Assembly: GCA_023101725.1 (NCBI GenBank)
Contig: JALJCO010000090.1
Span: forward strand, 56,457-120,456
From: Atherinomorus stipes
Lineage: Eukaryota; Chordata; Actinopteri; Atheriniformes; Atherinidae
Reading direction: 5' to 3'
DNA length: 64,000 nucleotides
A program made the translations under genes and the position numbers. Positions 10,784 to 23,032 of the stretch are shown in pieces. The notes beneath the pieces were generated by a model. That model had not been told where the DNA came from. It saw only the letters and a list, made by a program, of their open reading frames with translations, and did not search any database. Each line of letters opens with the position of its first letter. Position 1 is the first letter of the stretch.

Positions 10784-12348
10784 TGCTGCGTCCCAAATCG
10801 CATACTTGCATACTCAATACTCAAAATTTTGAGTATACTCCATCTAAATGAAAAACAGTATGCATAGTATGTGAAAATTAAGTATGCAAAAGTACCCGGA
10901 TGACGTACTCAAACCCGTCAAGATTTTGAGTACGCGACTGTGGACACTCACCAGTGGAAAGATGGCAGCGGAGAGCGGTTCTTCGTACGAGTCCACAGTG
11001 AACACGGCGGCTCTTTACAAATGTAAGTTTGTGTTGTTTTTTTGTAAATGCCTTTTACCATGAAGAACCACCAGCTGTGGTCATTTTCAGCGTATTTGTG
11101 GTGTACCGATGTTTATTTTAAATGCGAACGGTGTCGCTAACGCTCATGCTAGTTAGCTATTAGCTGCCGGGTTACGAAGCATTACCCACAATAACCAGGC
11201 GAATAAAAATAACCAGTGTCGGTACACGATCGCCATGGGCCAGAGAGTGTACGGCCAATAATACACTGTTATAATAGTATTGTTCCGTCCAAATTTTTTG
11301 AAGTATTTATACTTTGGTGGCGCGCCGTGGTGCTTTCGCTGTCGGCTCGGTCAGCTGTACTCATATCAACAAAAGATTGAATTTCCCTGTTAAATGTTGA
11401 TATTGTGGTAAATAAGATGAGCTTTTGCCTTCACTGCTGGGGAGGCTGGTATTAGAGCCAGCCTCAGATGGGTAGATGGTTTGTCAATACAGCCAGCATT
11501 AGTTATGGAGGTTTTATCTGTAGCATTATTTGTTCACTTATATGATTTCTGTAACGTTTGTTTTGCTCTTTCTAGGATCAGACGAGGATACCCGGGGACT
11601 TGCTGGGGCATTAATCTGGCAGTTTATCCTGGGGTTTTGAGGCGGAGGGAAAAAAGGGAAAAATGTCTGAAATAAAATCAGTTTAATTTATATTAATAGT
11701 GGTGTGGTTTTGTTTTGTTTTTTTTTTTTTGCTGTCTTTTTTGCATTTACTTATTTTTTATAGTGTCCTCACAGTAACATGCTGTAACACTGATGCTTCA
11801 ATAACAATGATGTAATATAATTGCCTTTTACTCACATTATGTATTACGCTCATACTTGTGTGTTTTTTTCATTTTAAGTATTTCTAGCATACTTGTAATT
11901 ACATCTGTGTGGACACAAGTTTGAGTTTAAAATTACGTCAGATGTACTAGTAGGTTCACACAAATTACCATCGGCTGCAAACCTGCGCAGCTTCAGCCAG
12001 TAGCAGGTGATCAATTTGCCGGCGCCGATTTCGGCGTAAGGCTTCCCTAAGGATGTTCATGTTTTCCTGATGAGAAATAACCAGAAAAAAAAAACACTTA
12101 ACGGTAAAAAGTGCCGGCAGAAGATGGCGGCAGTGCGCTGTGGCTGTAAGCCGGTCAAAAATTTCCGTGGAAGAAGTCGACACCGGTGTTTCATTTCCGG
12201 TGAGTACTCCACACGGGAGTATGCGATTTGGGACAGCACTGCATACTTGAAAGTCACGTACTAAGCCACTAAGTACATAGTATGGTTAGTGTACTCAATT
12301 TGGAATTTTGAGTATAGAGTATGCAAGTATGCGATTTGGGACGCAGCA
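10784..12348. mobile_element. Long-TIR DNA element, about 1.56 kb, non-autonomous
   Basis: The left end reads GCTGCGTCCCAAATCGCATA and continues; the right end is its inverse. The first 31 bases are perfect and similarity continues imperfectly. The element sits in TRIM flank that is uninterrupted in copy D. A second TTTGGGAC-type end near 12220 suggests internal rearrangement. The exact target duplication could not be resolved. It contains exon-like pieces (see findings) but no full transposase. A PIF/Harbinger origin is possible but not shown. Confidence 0.75.
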
Positions 12349-12735
12349 CATGTTTATCGGTGTGTGTCGCTCTACTCTGGTCAACAGGACATGAAAAGTT
12401 CTGTATGAATCGTCTGTTTACCATCCAAACACTGTTAAAACACAAATAAACTGCTGAACTCAGCAAGTTTCCATCTTCCTCCTGCATCTCCTCCTCTTCC
12501 TCCTCCTCTTGTCTGTCCTTCAGTTTCCTTCATAGAAGAATCTGATCCATAAAAATGTTCTTAAAGCCTCCATCTGATCCAAAGTGCCGCAAGTATTGCT
12601 AGAAGTATTTGCTGTGATGAAGACTGGACTAGGAGGTAGAAGTCTGGTCCTCGAGGGCCACCGTCCTGCAGGTTTTAGATGTTTCCTTCTCCAACACACC
12701 TGGTTCAGATGAAATGGATCCAACATCTTCTTGTT
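12349..12735. other. Continuation of TRIM B upstream flank
   Basis: Matches the upstream flank of copy D at about 42385-42440 and 43043-43350. D carries a LINE insertion in between. No gene seen. Confidence 0.6.
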
Positions 12736-13130
12736 AAAGGAATAGTTCACCCACAGAATGATGTAACTTTATTTTCCTCTTACTCTCATGGTGAGCAAGA
12801 CTCTGGAGCACTTTTTTAATATCTCAAATGCAGCCGGAGATCAGGATGGCTTCTCTTTTTCTCGAACTTTCATATAATGGAGTTCGCGGGGTCTAAGCCA
12901 AAAAAGTCTTTAAAAGTCCACAAAAACTTGTCAATATTCCTCCATACTGCTTGTCCAATGTAATCCAAGTGTCCTGAGTGGGTAGCATCCAGAATTTACT
13001 CGAAACAACATAATTTAGTACAATTTTAGAGCCTAAACAGTAGTACGAAGCACTTTCACGAAGCACGCATATGCGCGTTAACGAAACCACGGAAGCCTCG
13101 GCATTCAGAGCCTACTCTGCTTGTAAAATG
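12736..13130. repeat. Dispersed repeat, family 1
   Basis: Begins AAAGGAATAGTTCACCCACAG and includes a CTCCATACTGCTTGTC segment. A similar copy lies at 46926-47295 and an inverted partial copy at 50085-50300. No coding frame or clear ends, so the class is unknown. Confidence 0.7.
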
Positions 13131-13395
13131 TGTTTCCCCTTTTCTTTGTTTCACTGTTTTTTTCATGTGATCATCCATACACGGCACAAAAGTGGTGTTT
13201 TGGTGTCGGATGAACAGTTTGACACAAAACGGGACATGAAACGCGACCTAACCATAGATATGGACCTAACTGCTTGTTAGAAACCCCTGCCCAAGATGGC
13301 GGCCGAGCCGACGTACACTATGGGTCCAAAGGTGGCATTTAGTGTATCTATGTTTATGACGGACACAGCAATGCCAGATTGCTAGGTGGTTTATC

Positions 13396-13428
13396 TCTTG
13401 AAGATCTTCTCTTACAAACAGGACACCA
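13396..13428 (-). pseudogene. Tiny fragment of the TRIM RING exon
   Basis: About 28 bases (TGAAGATCTTCTCTTACAAA and the following GGACAC) match the end of the RING coding region of the four TRIM copies with one mismatch. It is isolated, with no other TRIM sequence beside it, and is immediately followed by a dispersed repeat. It may be the remnant of a fifth copy or a small captured piece. Confidence 0.5.
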
Positions 13429-13620
13429 GTGTTGTATAAAATACCCAAAAGCCATACTTGAGTAAAAGTAAAAGTACCTTACTGGAAAATGACTCAAGTA
13501 AAAGTGAAAGTCGTCTGCTAGAATATTACTTGAGTAAAAGTAAAAAAGTAGCTAGTATTTACTGTACTTAAGTATCAAAAGTAAAAAGTACAGTTATTAA
13601 AACGCAATCAGAAATTTGAG
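13429..13620. repeat. Dispersed repeat rich in ACTTGAGTAAAAGTA
   Basis: Begins CAGTGTTGTATAAAATACC and contains several copies of ACTTGAGTAAAAGTA, a motif common at the ends of fish hAT-like elements. A related stretch in the other orientation lies at 19590-19770. The partner end was not found. Confidence 0.6.
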
Positions 13621-13853
13621 TTTAACATTTTCTTTATTTCTGTTCAGTTTAGTTTTTAAGTTTTAATTTGCAAAGTGTAAAGGACCTTCAATACCTCCTT
13701 ACATAAACCAACCATATAGAAAAATACACACAAACACATCCTTGCAGACCTGCATGCATGCCTACCAACATTCATACTCACGTGCATTCAATATTACATC
13801 ATTCCTAATAAACTCTTGGTGCTTGGAGGTGATGCAAACAAACAAAAAACTTG

Positions 13854-13854
<1 letters not shown>

Positions 13855-13888
<34 letters not shown>

Positions 13889-13898
13889 GGGGGGGGGG
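13855..13898. repeat. (GT)n microsatellite followed by a G run
   Basis: About 15 GT units followed by about 13 G. It is simple sequence just left of the hAT element. Confidence 0.95.
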
Positions 13899-13907
13899 CA
13901 TGTACTG

Positions 13908-15718
13908 CAGGGGTCTTCAATTCATTTTCACCGAGGGCCAAAAAATGTCCTCGCTGCCAAGTCGAGGGCCTTTTTTTTTGCGGGGGGATAATTACCAGCA
14001 GTAACTCCTGTGACATGGTTTTGTAATAAGTATGATATTTCATGTATTGTATGATTAATAAAATGTAAAATGTATATTATGTAATACATTTTAATACTTT
14101 TATCTTCCATCCAGGCTAGACCGCACTAACAACCTTAAAATCAGCTCTGCTTCATGATGTGTTCATGAGCTATATAACAGACCCCCGCACTAACAGCATC
14201 AGTTTTTATATGGCACATGATATAATAAATCATAATCATCATGTGACAGCTGAATGCTGTGAAGGCACGTTACATTTCTGAACTTCATCACAGAATGATC
14301 AAGAATACTCATCAATAAATGACTGAAACGTGGTGATTAAAAACCCCGACTGACGACAAAAAAGGTTAATTTTTGTTAAAAGTACTAATGAAACTTTCAT
14401 GCAGTGGAGTCGCGTTAAATATCCTTAAAGTTCGCATCTCAGATAACATGCTGGAATAAACACCTACAGCTGATCCATTAAGCTACTACCGCGATGTGCA
14501 TTCTCCATCTGCAGGAGGAAAAACTCCGGCTGCTCCTCGCTGGAGCGACTGCTTCCTCCTCCATCTCACTAATTAAAGGGACCAGAGGCAAGATTAAGAA
14601 ACGAAACTCGCGACTGCCATGACTGGCGCTTCAGGTAACTGCAGCCACGAGCCAAGCCGTCACGGGAGCGTGCACAAACTGAAGCTATAATGTTGTTTAC
14701 TACGCTTTTTTTTTTTTTAATCGTAGTAACACTTTTTAGTGTCTTTCAGTTGATCTGGATCGTTTGCTGACGGCAGAAGAATCCATAACTATCGCTTACA
14801 GTGTTTGAATTTACCGCAACCGTCTTCTTACTGTATCAAAACTGCGGATGTAGCGTCATTTGACGTCATGTCCGCAGGGCAGCGCGGGAAATTCGTACAC
14901 CGAATTGCAGCGCATTTTGCAGCACACAGCCTGTTCAAGGCAACGGAGAGAAACATGGGTGGAAACGTTCTTTTTGGTATTTAGTGCTTCATCACCCATT
15001 AGTATTAAAAAAATGGACATGCATGTTTGTTTGTTTTTTAAATTCCTGCCTCTAGTCCCTTTAAACTAAAATAGACCTATAGACCTTCATGAACTGCTGT
15101 TGGTTCTTACACCGGAGAAGACGATTTAAACCGGTCGGAGGCCACTAACAGGACAGAGAGACCAAACCTAAGACGCATTTCACAGCCGTGCTGCGTTCAA
15201 GACAGCTGGGAAATAACACAATCATCATCAGCCCAACAAGGATAAAACTATTAAAAGTACATGTGGGCTTCGTTACAAAGCCAATAATGAAATCAATTAA
15301 ATCTACAATATTTTAGGGGGGTTAAGAATGTTTCAGGGGCTCCAGTTCCTCTAAAACAGGCCTAACAACATCTTTGTCCCTGGTATAGTTTAAAAACACT
15401 GATATTAGTGTCTGATTTTGAAGTGGTTAATGTGTTTTCTGACGCGAACTCTGTCCGCGGTGCTGGAGCCTCATGTGAGGACGCAGGGGTGGTAGCGGAG
15501 AAACACTGAGAGGAACACACACCTGCAGCTATAATACTGTCATTTTCACCAGGTAAACTAGGTCTGGTAGGGGAGGGGGGCGCTCTGCCTATGTAATGGT
15601 TGGAAACACTGAAATAGAACCAAACATGCTTTATTTCACCTTTTGAAGTATATTACGTTGTCTCACTGGGTCTGCGCAGGCCGGATGTGGCCCGCGGGCC
15701 GCTAATTGGGGATGGCTG
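13908..15718. mobile_element. Non-autonomous hAT element, 1.8 kb
   Basis: The left end CAGGGGTCTTCAA and the right end, complement CAGCCATCCCCAA, are typical hAT termini. The 8-mer ATGTACTG flanks it exactly (13900-13907 and 15719-15726). The interior holds no recognisable transposase domain. Large internal deletion of a full-length hAT is the simplest explanation. Confidence 0.85.
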
Positions 15719-15911
15719 ATGTACTGTATCGCTACTCCCAGATGATCTAGATGATATGAATCGGGGTGATGACCAGTGCAGCTAAAACATCTTGTGATCA
15801 GACAGTGGTCAGATCACAACTATTTAAAAGGGATTACATGCATGTGTGGATTGAATATACCACCACCACCCTACTGTATATTTAGGGTGGTGGTGGTGGC
15901 ACACCCTAAAG

Positions 15912-16113
15912 CAGCGGTGGGGAACCCTGGTCCTCAAGGGCCAGTGTCCCTTCGGGCTTTCCATTTCTCCCCAATCAAGCACACCTGATTCATATCAAAT
16001 GGATCTAACAGCCAATCAAGTTCTGCACAGAGACTCATTGATTTCAATCATGTGTGTAGGAGCAAGGAGAAGTGGAATACCTGCAGGATGAGTGCCAAGG
16101 TTCCCCACCCCTG
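15912..16113. mobile_element. Short hAT MITE, 202 bp
   Basis: Ends CAGCGGTGGGGAACCCTGG and, inverted, CAGGGGTGGGGAACCTTGG. The flanking 8-mers CCCTAAAG and CCTTAAAG differ by one base. It lies directly upstream of a transposase relic. Confidence 0.85.
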
Positions 16114-16972
16114 CCTTAAAGAGTGATGCAGACTCTCTTCTGTATACGGGGATACCACTTGCAGAATTTAGAACACTTGTGACCTGCCTGCAACCATTTG
16201 CTCCAGCTACACCATCAATGCCAGTTTTGGATCAAATTCTAATGATTTTGATGAGACTTAGACAAAATTTTGTCATGGCAGATCTAGCACAGCAATTTAA
16301 AATATCACAAATTCAGGTTAGCAAGATAGTGTGAATGTGGATAGATATTATGTGTAAACACATGAGGGATCTTCTTGTGTGGTAACCTCGTGAAACAATC
16401 AAAGCAACATCACCAAAGCTTTTAAAGAGCACTTCTCTAACACAACCTGTGATTGACTGCACAGACAGTTTTACAAAAAGCAAAAAAACCTGGATTCAAG
16501 AAATGAGTCATATAGTCACTTCTATGCAAATGGAACAATAAAGTACATGGTGGCTGTTTCTTCCTCTGGAGTAATCATGTTTATTTCTGAAGCTTATGGT
16601 GGAAAATGCAGTGACAGGTACATAACACAGAACTCAGGTATTCTGGAACACTTGCATGTTGGAGATGAGTTAATGGGTGACCGTGGGTTCACAGTAAGGG
16701 ACTTGTTAGAGGAGTGTGGGGTAAACCTCTTCATTCCAGCATTCACATGCACAAGGTGCCAGCTGACCGACAAGGGGGTCACGCATGCATGCCGCATTGT
16801 TCGTGCTCGCATTCATGTTGAGTGGGCAATAAGGTGTTTGAAGGACCACAGGATTCTCTCACAAACAGTCCCAATAAACTTGGTACACAAAATTGACAAG
16901 ATTATCAAAATCTGTGTAGATTTAGTAAATTTAAGAACTGAACTTATTAGTGAACACTGGAAAGCTGATTAG
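16114..16972 (+). pseudogene. ISL2EU-like (DDE_Tnp_4) transposase relic
   Basis: Two frames on the plus strand are separated by stops and frameshifts. The first (to about 16334) has a helix-turn-helix region (MADLAQQFKISQIQVSKIV). The second (16547-16972, 141 residues) has DDE_4 landmarks: EAYGGKCSDRYIT, GDELMGDRGF, and RIVRARIHVEWAI. These carry the catalytic-type Asp residues and the conserved RIHVE helix. The region between, about 16335-16546, is translatable only with frameshifts. An intact protein would be longer, so this copy is dead. The element ends were not located. Confidence 0.8.
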
Positions 16973-17380
16973 CTGTTGCACTTACATGAATGAACATATT
17001 TTCTTCACATTTACAAACAAAGATATGTTCCTCCCTGAACATCCTCATGAAACAACAGAGTTAAAGCTTCACTTTAAAGGAATGATGACATATTAGTAAA
17101 AACTCGTTTATGTTGTTGGCATTGCTGCATATGTCAAATCTCCAAAGAAAAAAAAACAGCATTTTTTACAGCGCGGTATTGTTTTGAAACGCGAGACCTC
17201 ACTTCCTCAGTAAAACAGTTGGGACCGGTTATGATATGGAGCTTTACCCGGAGACCACGTTGACTTCATTTTGATTGGCTACACCTTATTTGGCTATAAC
17301 CTTATTTAGATAAACTAGGTCAAGCTGCCCTAGCGGTCGGAGTTTGTTAAAGGCTAACTGCTAGCAACATGGGCACATCA

Positions 17381-19420
17381 GACAAGGCAAGGCAAGTTTA
17401 TTTGTATAGCACATTTCATGTACAGAACAATTCAAAGTGCTTTACACAAAACATTATAAGCAAAAGAAAAAAAAAGAATAAAAAATTAGAGGCATGATTC
17501 AAAATTAAAAGCAATTAAGATTAAAAAGAGAGAATATAGAGACTGTGCGGATTTTAACTTTTGAATAAAATCTAGGTAAATGCAGCTGAGAACAGGTGGG
17601 TCTTCAGCCTGGATTTAAATAAACTAAGTGTTTCAGCTGATCTGAGACTTTCTGGGAGTTTGTTCCAGACATGTGGAGCATAGAAGCTGAACGCAGCTTC
17701 TCCATGTCTGGTTCTGACTCTGGGAACTGATAAAAGGCCGGATCCAGATGACCTGAGGGTTCTAGTAGGTTCATACTGCGTCAAGAGGTCACTGATGTAT
17801 TTTGGGCCTAAACCATTCAGAGCTTTATAGACCAACAGCAGAACTTTAAAGTCTATTCTCTGATGGACCGGCAGCCAGTGTAAAGACCTCAAAATTGGAC
17901 TGATGTGGTCCATTTTTCTGGTCTTTGTGAGAACTCGGGCAGCAGAGTTCTGAATGAGCTGCAGCTGTTTAACTGATTTTTTAGGTAGACCAGTAAAGAC
18001 GCTGTTACAGTAGTCAAGCCGACTGAAGATGAATGCATGGACTAGTTTTTCCAGATTTTCCTGAGACATCAGGTCTTTAATCCTTGAGATGTTCTTCAGG
18101 TGATAGTAGGCTGATTTTTTTTATGTGTTTTTCAAAGTTTAGGTCTGAGTCCATCACTACACCCAGATTTCTGGCCTGATTGGTGGTTTTTAGGTGTCTG
18201 GACTGAAGTTCTGTGACAACCTGCTGTCGTTTCTCTTTGGCTCCAAAAGCAATCACCTCAGTTTTGTTTTTGTTCAGCTGAAGAAAGTTGAGGCACATCC
18301 AGTCATTAATCTCATCAATACATTTACCAAGAGCCTGTACAGGGCCCCGGTCTCCTGGTGATACTGTAATATATAGCTGTGTGTCATCTGCGTAGCTATG
18401 GTAACTAATATTGTTGTTCTTTATAACCTGGGCCAGTGTAGCATGTAGATATTAAACAGAAGAGGCCCCAGGATAGAGCCCTGGGGAACTCCACGGGTCA
18501 TTTTTGTCTGCTCAGATGTAAAATTACCTACTGACACAAAGTACTTCCTGTTCTCCAAGTTCGTTTTGGACCAGTTTAGTACAGAACTTGAGAGACCCAC
18601 CCACTTCTCCAGTCGTTGGAGTAATATAATGTGGTCAACTGTATCAAATGCAGCACTGAGATCCAGTAAAACCAACACTGACATTTTACCAGTGTCAGTA
18701 TTCAGACATATGTCATTCATGACTTTGGTCAGAGCAGTCTCTGTGCTGTGGTGCTGTCTAAAACCTGACTGGAAGACATCATAACAGTTGTTTTCTCTTA
18801 AAAAGTCATTTAGCTGGTGAAAGGCTTCTTTTTCGATGATCTCTCTTAAAAATGGAAGACTGGAGATCGGCCTGTAGCTGCTCATCTGTGTCTTGTCTAG
18901 ATTATCCTTTTTTAGCAGAGGTTTGATCACAGCTGTTTTCAGTGACTCTGGGAAAACACCTGACGTTAGAGAGGAGTTCACAATCTGAAGCAGATCTGAC
19001 TCCAAGGTCTTTGAGACCTTTTTTAAAAAAACAGTGGGCAGGATGTCCAAACAGCAAGAGGAGGAGTTCAGTTGATGCAAGATGTCCTCCAGTTCTTTGC
19101 TGGTAATGGGATAAAACTGTGTCATGGTGTTTAGACTTGGTGGACACAGTACAAGACCTGAACCTGCTGTTGTTGAACCAACAGCTTGTCTAATAATTTG
19201 GATTTTGTCTGTAAAATATTTGGCAAAGTCATTGCAGGCTTTGGTGGAATAAAATTCAGGTGCTACTGACACAGGACGGTTTGTTAGCCTGTCGACTGTA
19301 GCAAATAAGGCCCGAGCATTATGACCGTTTTCAGTGATGATGTCAGAAAAAGACGAATTCTTTGCAGTGAGCTATGTTTATCTGACAAGACAGCATTTAG
19401 AAAATAAATAAACTTACATG
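17381..19420 (-). mobile_element. L2/CR1-type LINE, 5'-truncated, broken reverse transcriptase
   Basis: The minus strand encodes reverse-transcriptase pieces in several frames. 18421-19272 has SSYRPISSLPF, FQSGFRQHHSTETAL, DLSAAFDTVDH and TRGVPQGSILGPLLF. 18077-18298 has the LQLNKNKTEVIAFG palm/thumb part. 17572-18069 has the C-terminal LDYCNSVFTGLP and VWNKLPESLR parts. The catalytic Asp-Asp segment falls in a disrupted stretch near 18390. The 3' end (17381-17571) has the usual fish tail with TTTATTTGTATAGCAC. The 5' limit is uncertain and may reach 19530. Not active. Confidence 0.85.
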
Positions 19421-19589
19421 TAATAACAAGGTTGTGATCGCCTCCCTCAGTGTTACTGCAGAAGTTTTCTTTTAAATCCATTTGTTTGTTAACCCAGACC
19501 TGACTGCTTATAGCAGTCACTCTCCCACTTGCAGTTAAAGCAGACAGGGGAGGGAAGGGGGGGAGGGAAGTAGACGGTGCATAGACCAC

Positions 19590-19770
19590 TAGGCAGAGGT
19601 GGGTAGAGTAGCCAAAAATTGTACTCAAGTAAAAGTACTGTTACTTTAGAAAAATATTACTCAAGTACAAGTAAAAAGTAGTCATCCAAATAATTACTCA
19701 AGTAAAAGTAAAAAAGTACTCACTGAAAAAAACTACTCAAGTACTGAGTACGTTATGAGTAACATCAGAT
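19590..19770. repeat. Dispersed repeat with ACTCAAGTAAAAGTA motifs
   Basis: Begins CAGAGGTGGGTAGAGTAGCC and contains repeated TACTCAAGTAAAAGTA. It resembles one end of a fish hAT-like element. The opposite end was not found in the window. Confidence 0.6.
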
Positions 19771-22323
19771 TTATTTTAAATAACAGTAGGGAGAGCGGGG
19801 ATGGTTGTAACACTCTTTAACTAGTTAGAAAGGAGCTGTCGTGATGTCATCAACACAGTTTGTGCCCACTTGAAAATTTAGCTCACTGGCAAAGTTTGTG
19901 TCTGATTGAAAAACTGTTCTGGAGCTACAGATGTAACGATATGAACATTTCATATCACGGGTATTGTGACCAAAATGATCACGGTTATCATTTTTATCAC
20001 AGTATTATAGAAATACCCCCCAGCATCTTTAAAAATATCCAATATGGGTCTAAATGTCTACTTTGTCCTTTTTAAAGGGGAAAAAATCTCAAGAGAACTG
20101 TCTATGTGGGTGGAAGATCTGGAGGATGCCGCCGGGAACAGGCTGCTACATTTGGCCAGTCTTCTGTCATGTCTGCTGGTTGTTTTACAACGACAGGTGT
20201 ATTGATTTGTAGGTTATAAACACAAAGTAGTTTAATGTATTTTGTTCTGTAGGCCTAAACTTCTGTTTCTAGGTGAGGGAAACCTGTAGGTTATCATAGC
20301 AGAACTAAGGAAGACTCAGATACGATCTACAGTCCGAGAGGAGGAGCGGGGCTTCCTCAGGCAGCAGCGTTTGTGAAACCGGGGAGCCGAGGAAGGGAAA
20401 GGATTGGGGAAGGAGTTCTGGAGGATGGTTGTGACCTTAAGTGAATGTCCACAGAACGTTCAGAAAAGATTCCATCTCAAGGATCCAGAGACAACTTTAT
20501 CTGCGCATCACAGCCAACTTTTCCAGAACCGTCAGCAGTTCCTCAGAGCTGTGCCGTCTGTGGCATCTGCTGCATCCACGCTAAACAGTCAACAATAAGC
20601 GTGGACTGTGTGATTTTCAGCTGAGAGAGAGACATGCGGAAGATCCTGAACAATTTCCCATTAAAGATTAAACCATTTCAGCAATGGTTCCCAGGCTCAA
20701 AACCTCCATAAGGCCATGCGAGCCAGAGCCAGGCTAAGGGAGTAGGGTCTATCTGCGGCTCGCAAGACAGAGGCATGTCGTAAAGTAGACGTGTCGTCAA
20801 GTGACGTCACTCTACGACACGCCCACCAGACCTATGAGAGCACATTCAAATCTAACCCTACCCCTGACCCTTCCCCTAAACCGAACAAGACCCACCCACT
20901 ATTCGACACGCCCACCATATGACATGCCCCTGGGTTGCAAGCCACAGATAGATACACTTGGGCCGAGGCGACCCAAGAGGAGCTGCGATCCATCATCTTC
21001 CTGCGTTGTCTATGTCCGATTCGACAGTTTACATAGCTTAATATAAACATTAATATCTAAAAAAGGATTATAGATATTAACTTACAGTTTTTTTTTGCCG
21101 AAAAGAAGACATTTCAACCTTGAAAACGAGTGCCCAGACATATTTGTGCGACGCACCCAGCGGAAATTCCGGGCTGTCGCACTTCCTGTAATTTTGGTGA
21201 CCTTTCGCGTCAGCATAGTGAGGTAAAATAAATCAATTGCAGAGCCGTTTTTTTCATGGGGATGAGCCAAAGATCATTTATATAGTCAAGATGTCTCACT
21301 CTTTGTTTCCCTCTGCATCGCTGTGGTCCTCAGGATGGTTGAAATTGCAATAATTTAGGTATAAAGAACCGTTCTCTCATCAATTTTGTGCGTAATTGCG
21401 TAAAATACGATCTCTAATGTTACTGTTAGTCCTGTTACCTATTTCATTAGTTTATTGTTAGTTGAGTTGAATTGGGCATGTCAGCAAACGATTACAACAA
21501 AGTGAAGGAGCGACTCATTTTTGCATCAGAGACGCTGTGTATTGTGCGTCTTTGAGACAGACGCACTTAGGGAAGCGCGTGTAGCAGGGCATTGAGAAGC
21601 AGCTCAGCGTGTGTTTTTAGACGTTTGTTGTAAAAGAATTGGCTACAAGTAATTACAGTTCAAGTAGCCCTTGAAGAAATAGCTTCTGGCCAGCGGTATA
21701 TATCTGTATGGCTGAGTATCCGAACAGCGACCCGGAAGAGGGTGGAGCGCACGCTAACGCGGCATCAAGAGTGGAGAGCGTTGAATCGCCCAGTTACAGT
21801 AAAAATACCGAATAGTTATCTTGACAATAAGAACTGAAGTAAAATAAAATAATGTGTGAACAATATTGCCTTTTCTACTTAGTTTTCTTCAGCATACAGA
21901 TGAGGGAAGTGTAGCTTGCGCTCCTCTCTGCATTGCAAAGCATTCCTGATTTCAGCCCCCCGCTCACAGATCCATTGTGTAAACAGCTTCTGCTTGTTTT
22001 CTTTTTGTTTGGATCAAATTTGAAGGGGTTTGAGGGACAATTTCCCCCAAAGTTACTGATCCAGGCTGATGTATTCAAGAAGGCAAGAGCAGATCCAGGG
22101 CCCACAGCTAGATTCCCACTTGACAAAAACTAGGCTTCAGATGTGAGGTAAGACATTCTACATGCCACACAAGAAGGAAAACTGGCAACAGTTACAGCAA
22201 ACGAGTGGGAGTTTTTTGCCATTATATTCCATTTTTTAACATTTGTGTGATAGTAACAGGTTTATTACTTTTCACCATTATCCCAAAGACCCAAATAACG
22301 TTTCTATACTGTCTAAATAGTTC
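19771..22323. other. Intergenic DNA, no gene seen
   Basis: No supported coding region. 19930-20020 has short inverted ATGATCACGG-like motifs. 20770-20940 is C-rich with CCTAACCCTACCCC-like runs and paired ACGACACGCCCACC motifs. The longest frames are short and lack recognisable domains. Confidence 0.5.
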
Positions 22324-23032
22324 AGAGGGCTGCAGAGACTGTTGATGTTTTTAAGAAGAGGCTCAAGACCTACCTTTTTAACTTAGCTTTTTGATTTTAT
22401 TTCATTTTACTTATTTTACTTTATTATTTATTTATTTTTTATGTTATCTTTAAGTTATTTTAGATTTTATTGACTTGTTTAGCACATAATTTTATGAATA
22501 CCTATTTATTTTTCTATGTTGCTCTTATCTGTTCACTTGTTTTATCTGTTTTAACATTTTAACACCAGTGTTTCCTCATGGGGATCCTTCACTCTGGGAG
22601 CTTTGCCTACATGGTCTGGAGGGAGCTGGTGGGGGGCTGCCCTTGTCCTGGTGGCTGGGGCCCCGCACTGCAGCCCTATCACTGTGGTGTGGACCCCGGC
22701 CTGCCCTGATCTGGTTGGCTCCTGCAGGAGCGCCCTCTAGGACCGTGTCTGGCTCCTGGAGTGAACGGATCCCCAAGATATCGCTCCCTCACAGTAGGTC
22801 AAGCCAGATGTTTATTAGTCTTAGTGTGGGTGGGTGTGGGTGTGTGTGTGTGTGTGTGTGCAAATGTTTATAGTTTTGTGTGCTGTGTTTTGTGCTTGGG
22901 TGTGTGAAGGCCTGTTTTTATTTTAAAAATGTGTTTGTTTTTATTTTCTTGAAAAGCACTTTGGGTTGCCTTTGGCAGGAAAAGCGCTTTATAAATAAAG
23001 TTTGATTTGATTTGATTTGATTTGATTTGATT
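22324..23032 (+). mobile_element. LINE 3' end (L2-like) with (TTTGA)n tail
   Basis: Begins with a reverse-transcriptase C-terminus, reading RAAETVDVFKKRLKTYLFNL and then a stop. An AT-rich and GT-rich 3' UTR follows, with GAAAAGCACTTTGGGTTGCC and then AAGCGCTTTATAAATAAAG, ending in tandem TTTGA units. This is the usual 3' structure of fish L2-type LINEs. It is 5'-truncated. Confidence 0.8.

Noticed and set aside
13742..14043. Frames of 93-94 codons on both strands around 13.8-14.0 kb
   Set aside because: They span the GT microsatellite, the G run and the hAT end.
18566..18784. Plus-strand frame opposite the LINE reverse transcriptase
   Set aside because: Shadow of the minus-strand LINE coding region.
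20840..20885. CCTAACCCTACCCCTGACCC-like run resembling telomere repeat
   Set aside because: Only a few degenerate units; not a (TTAGGG)n array.
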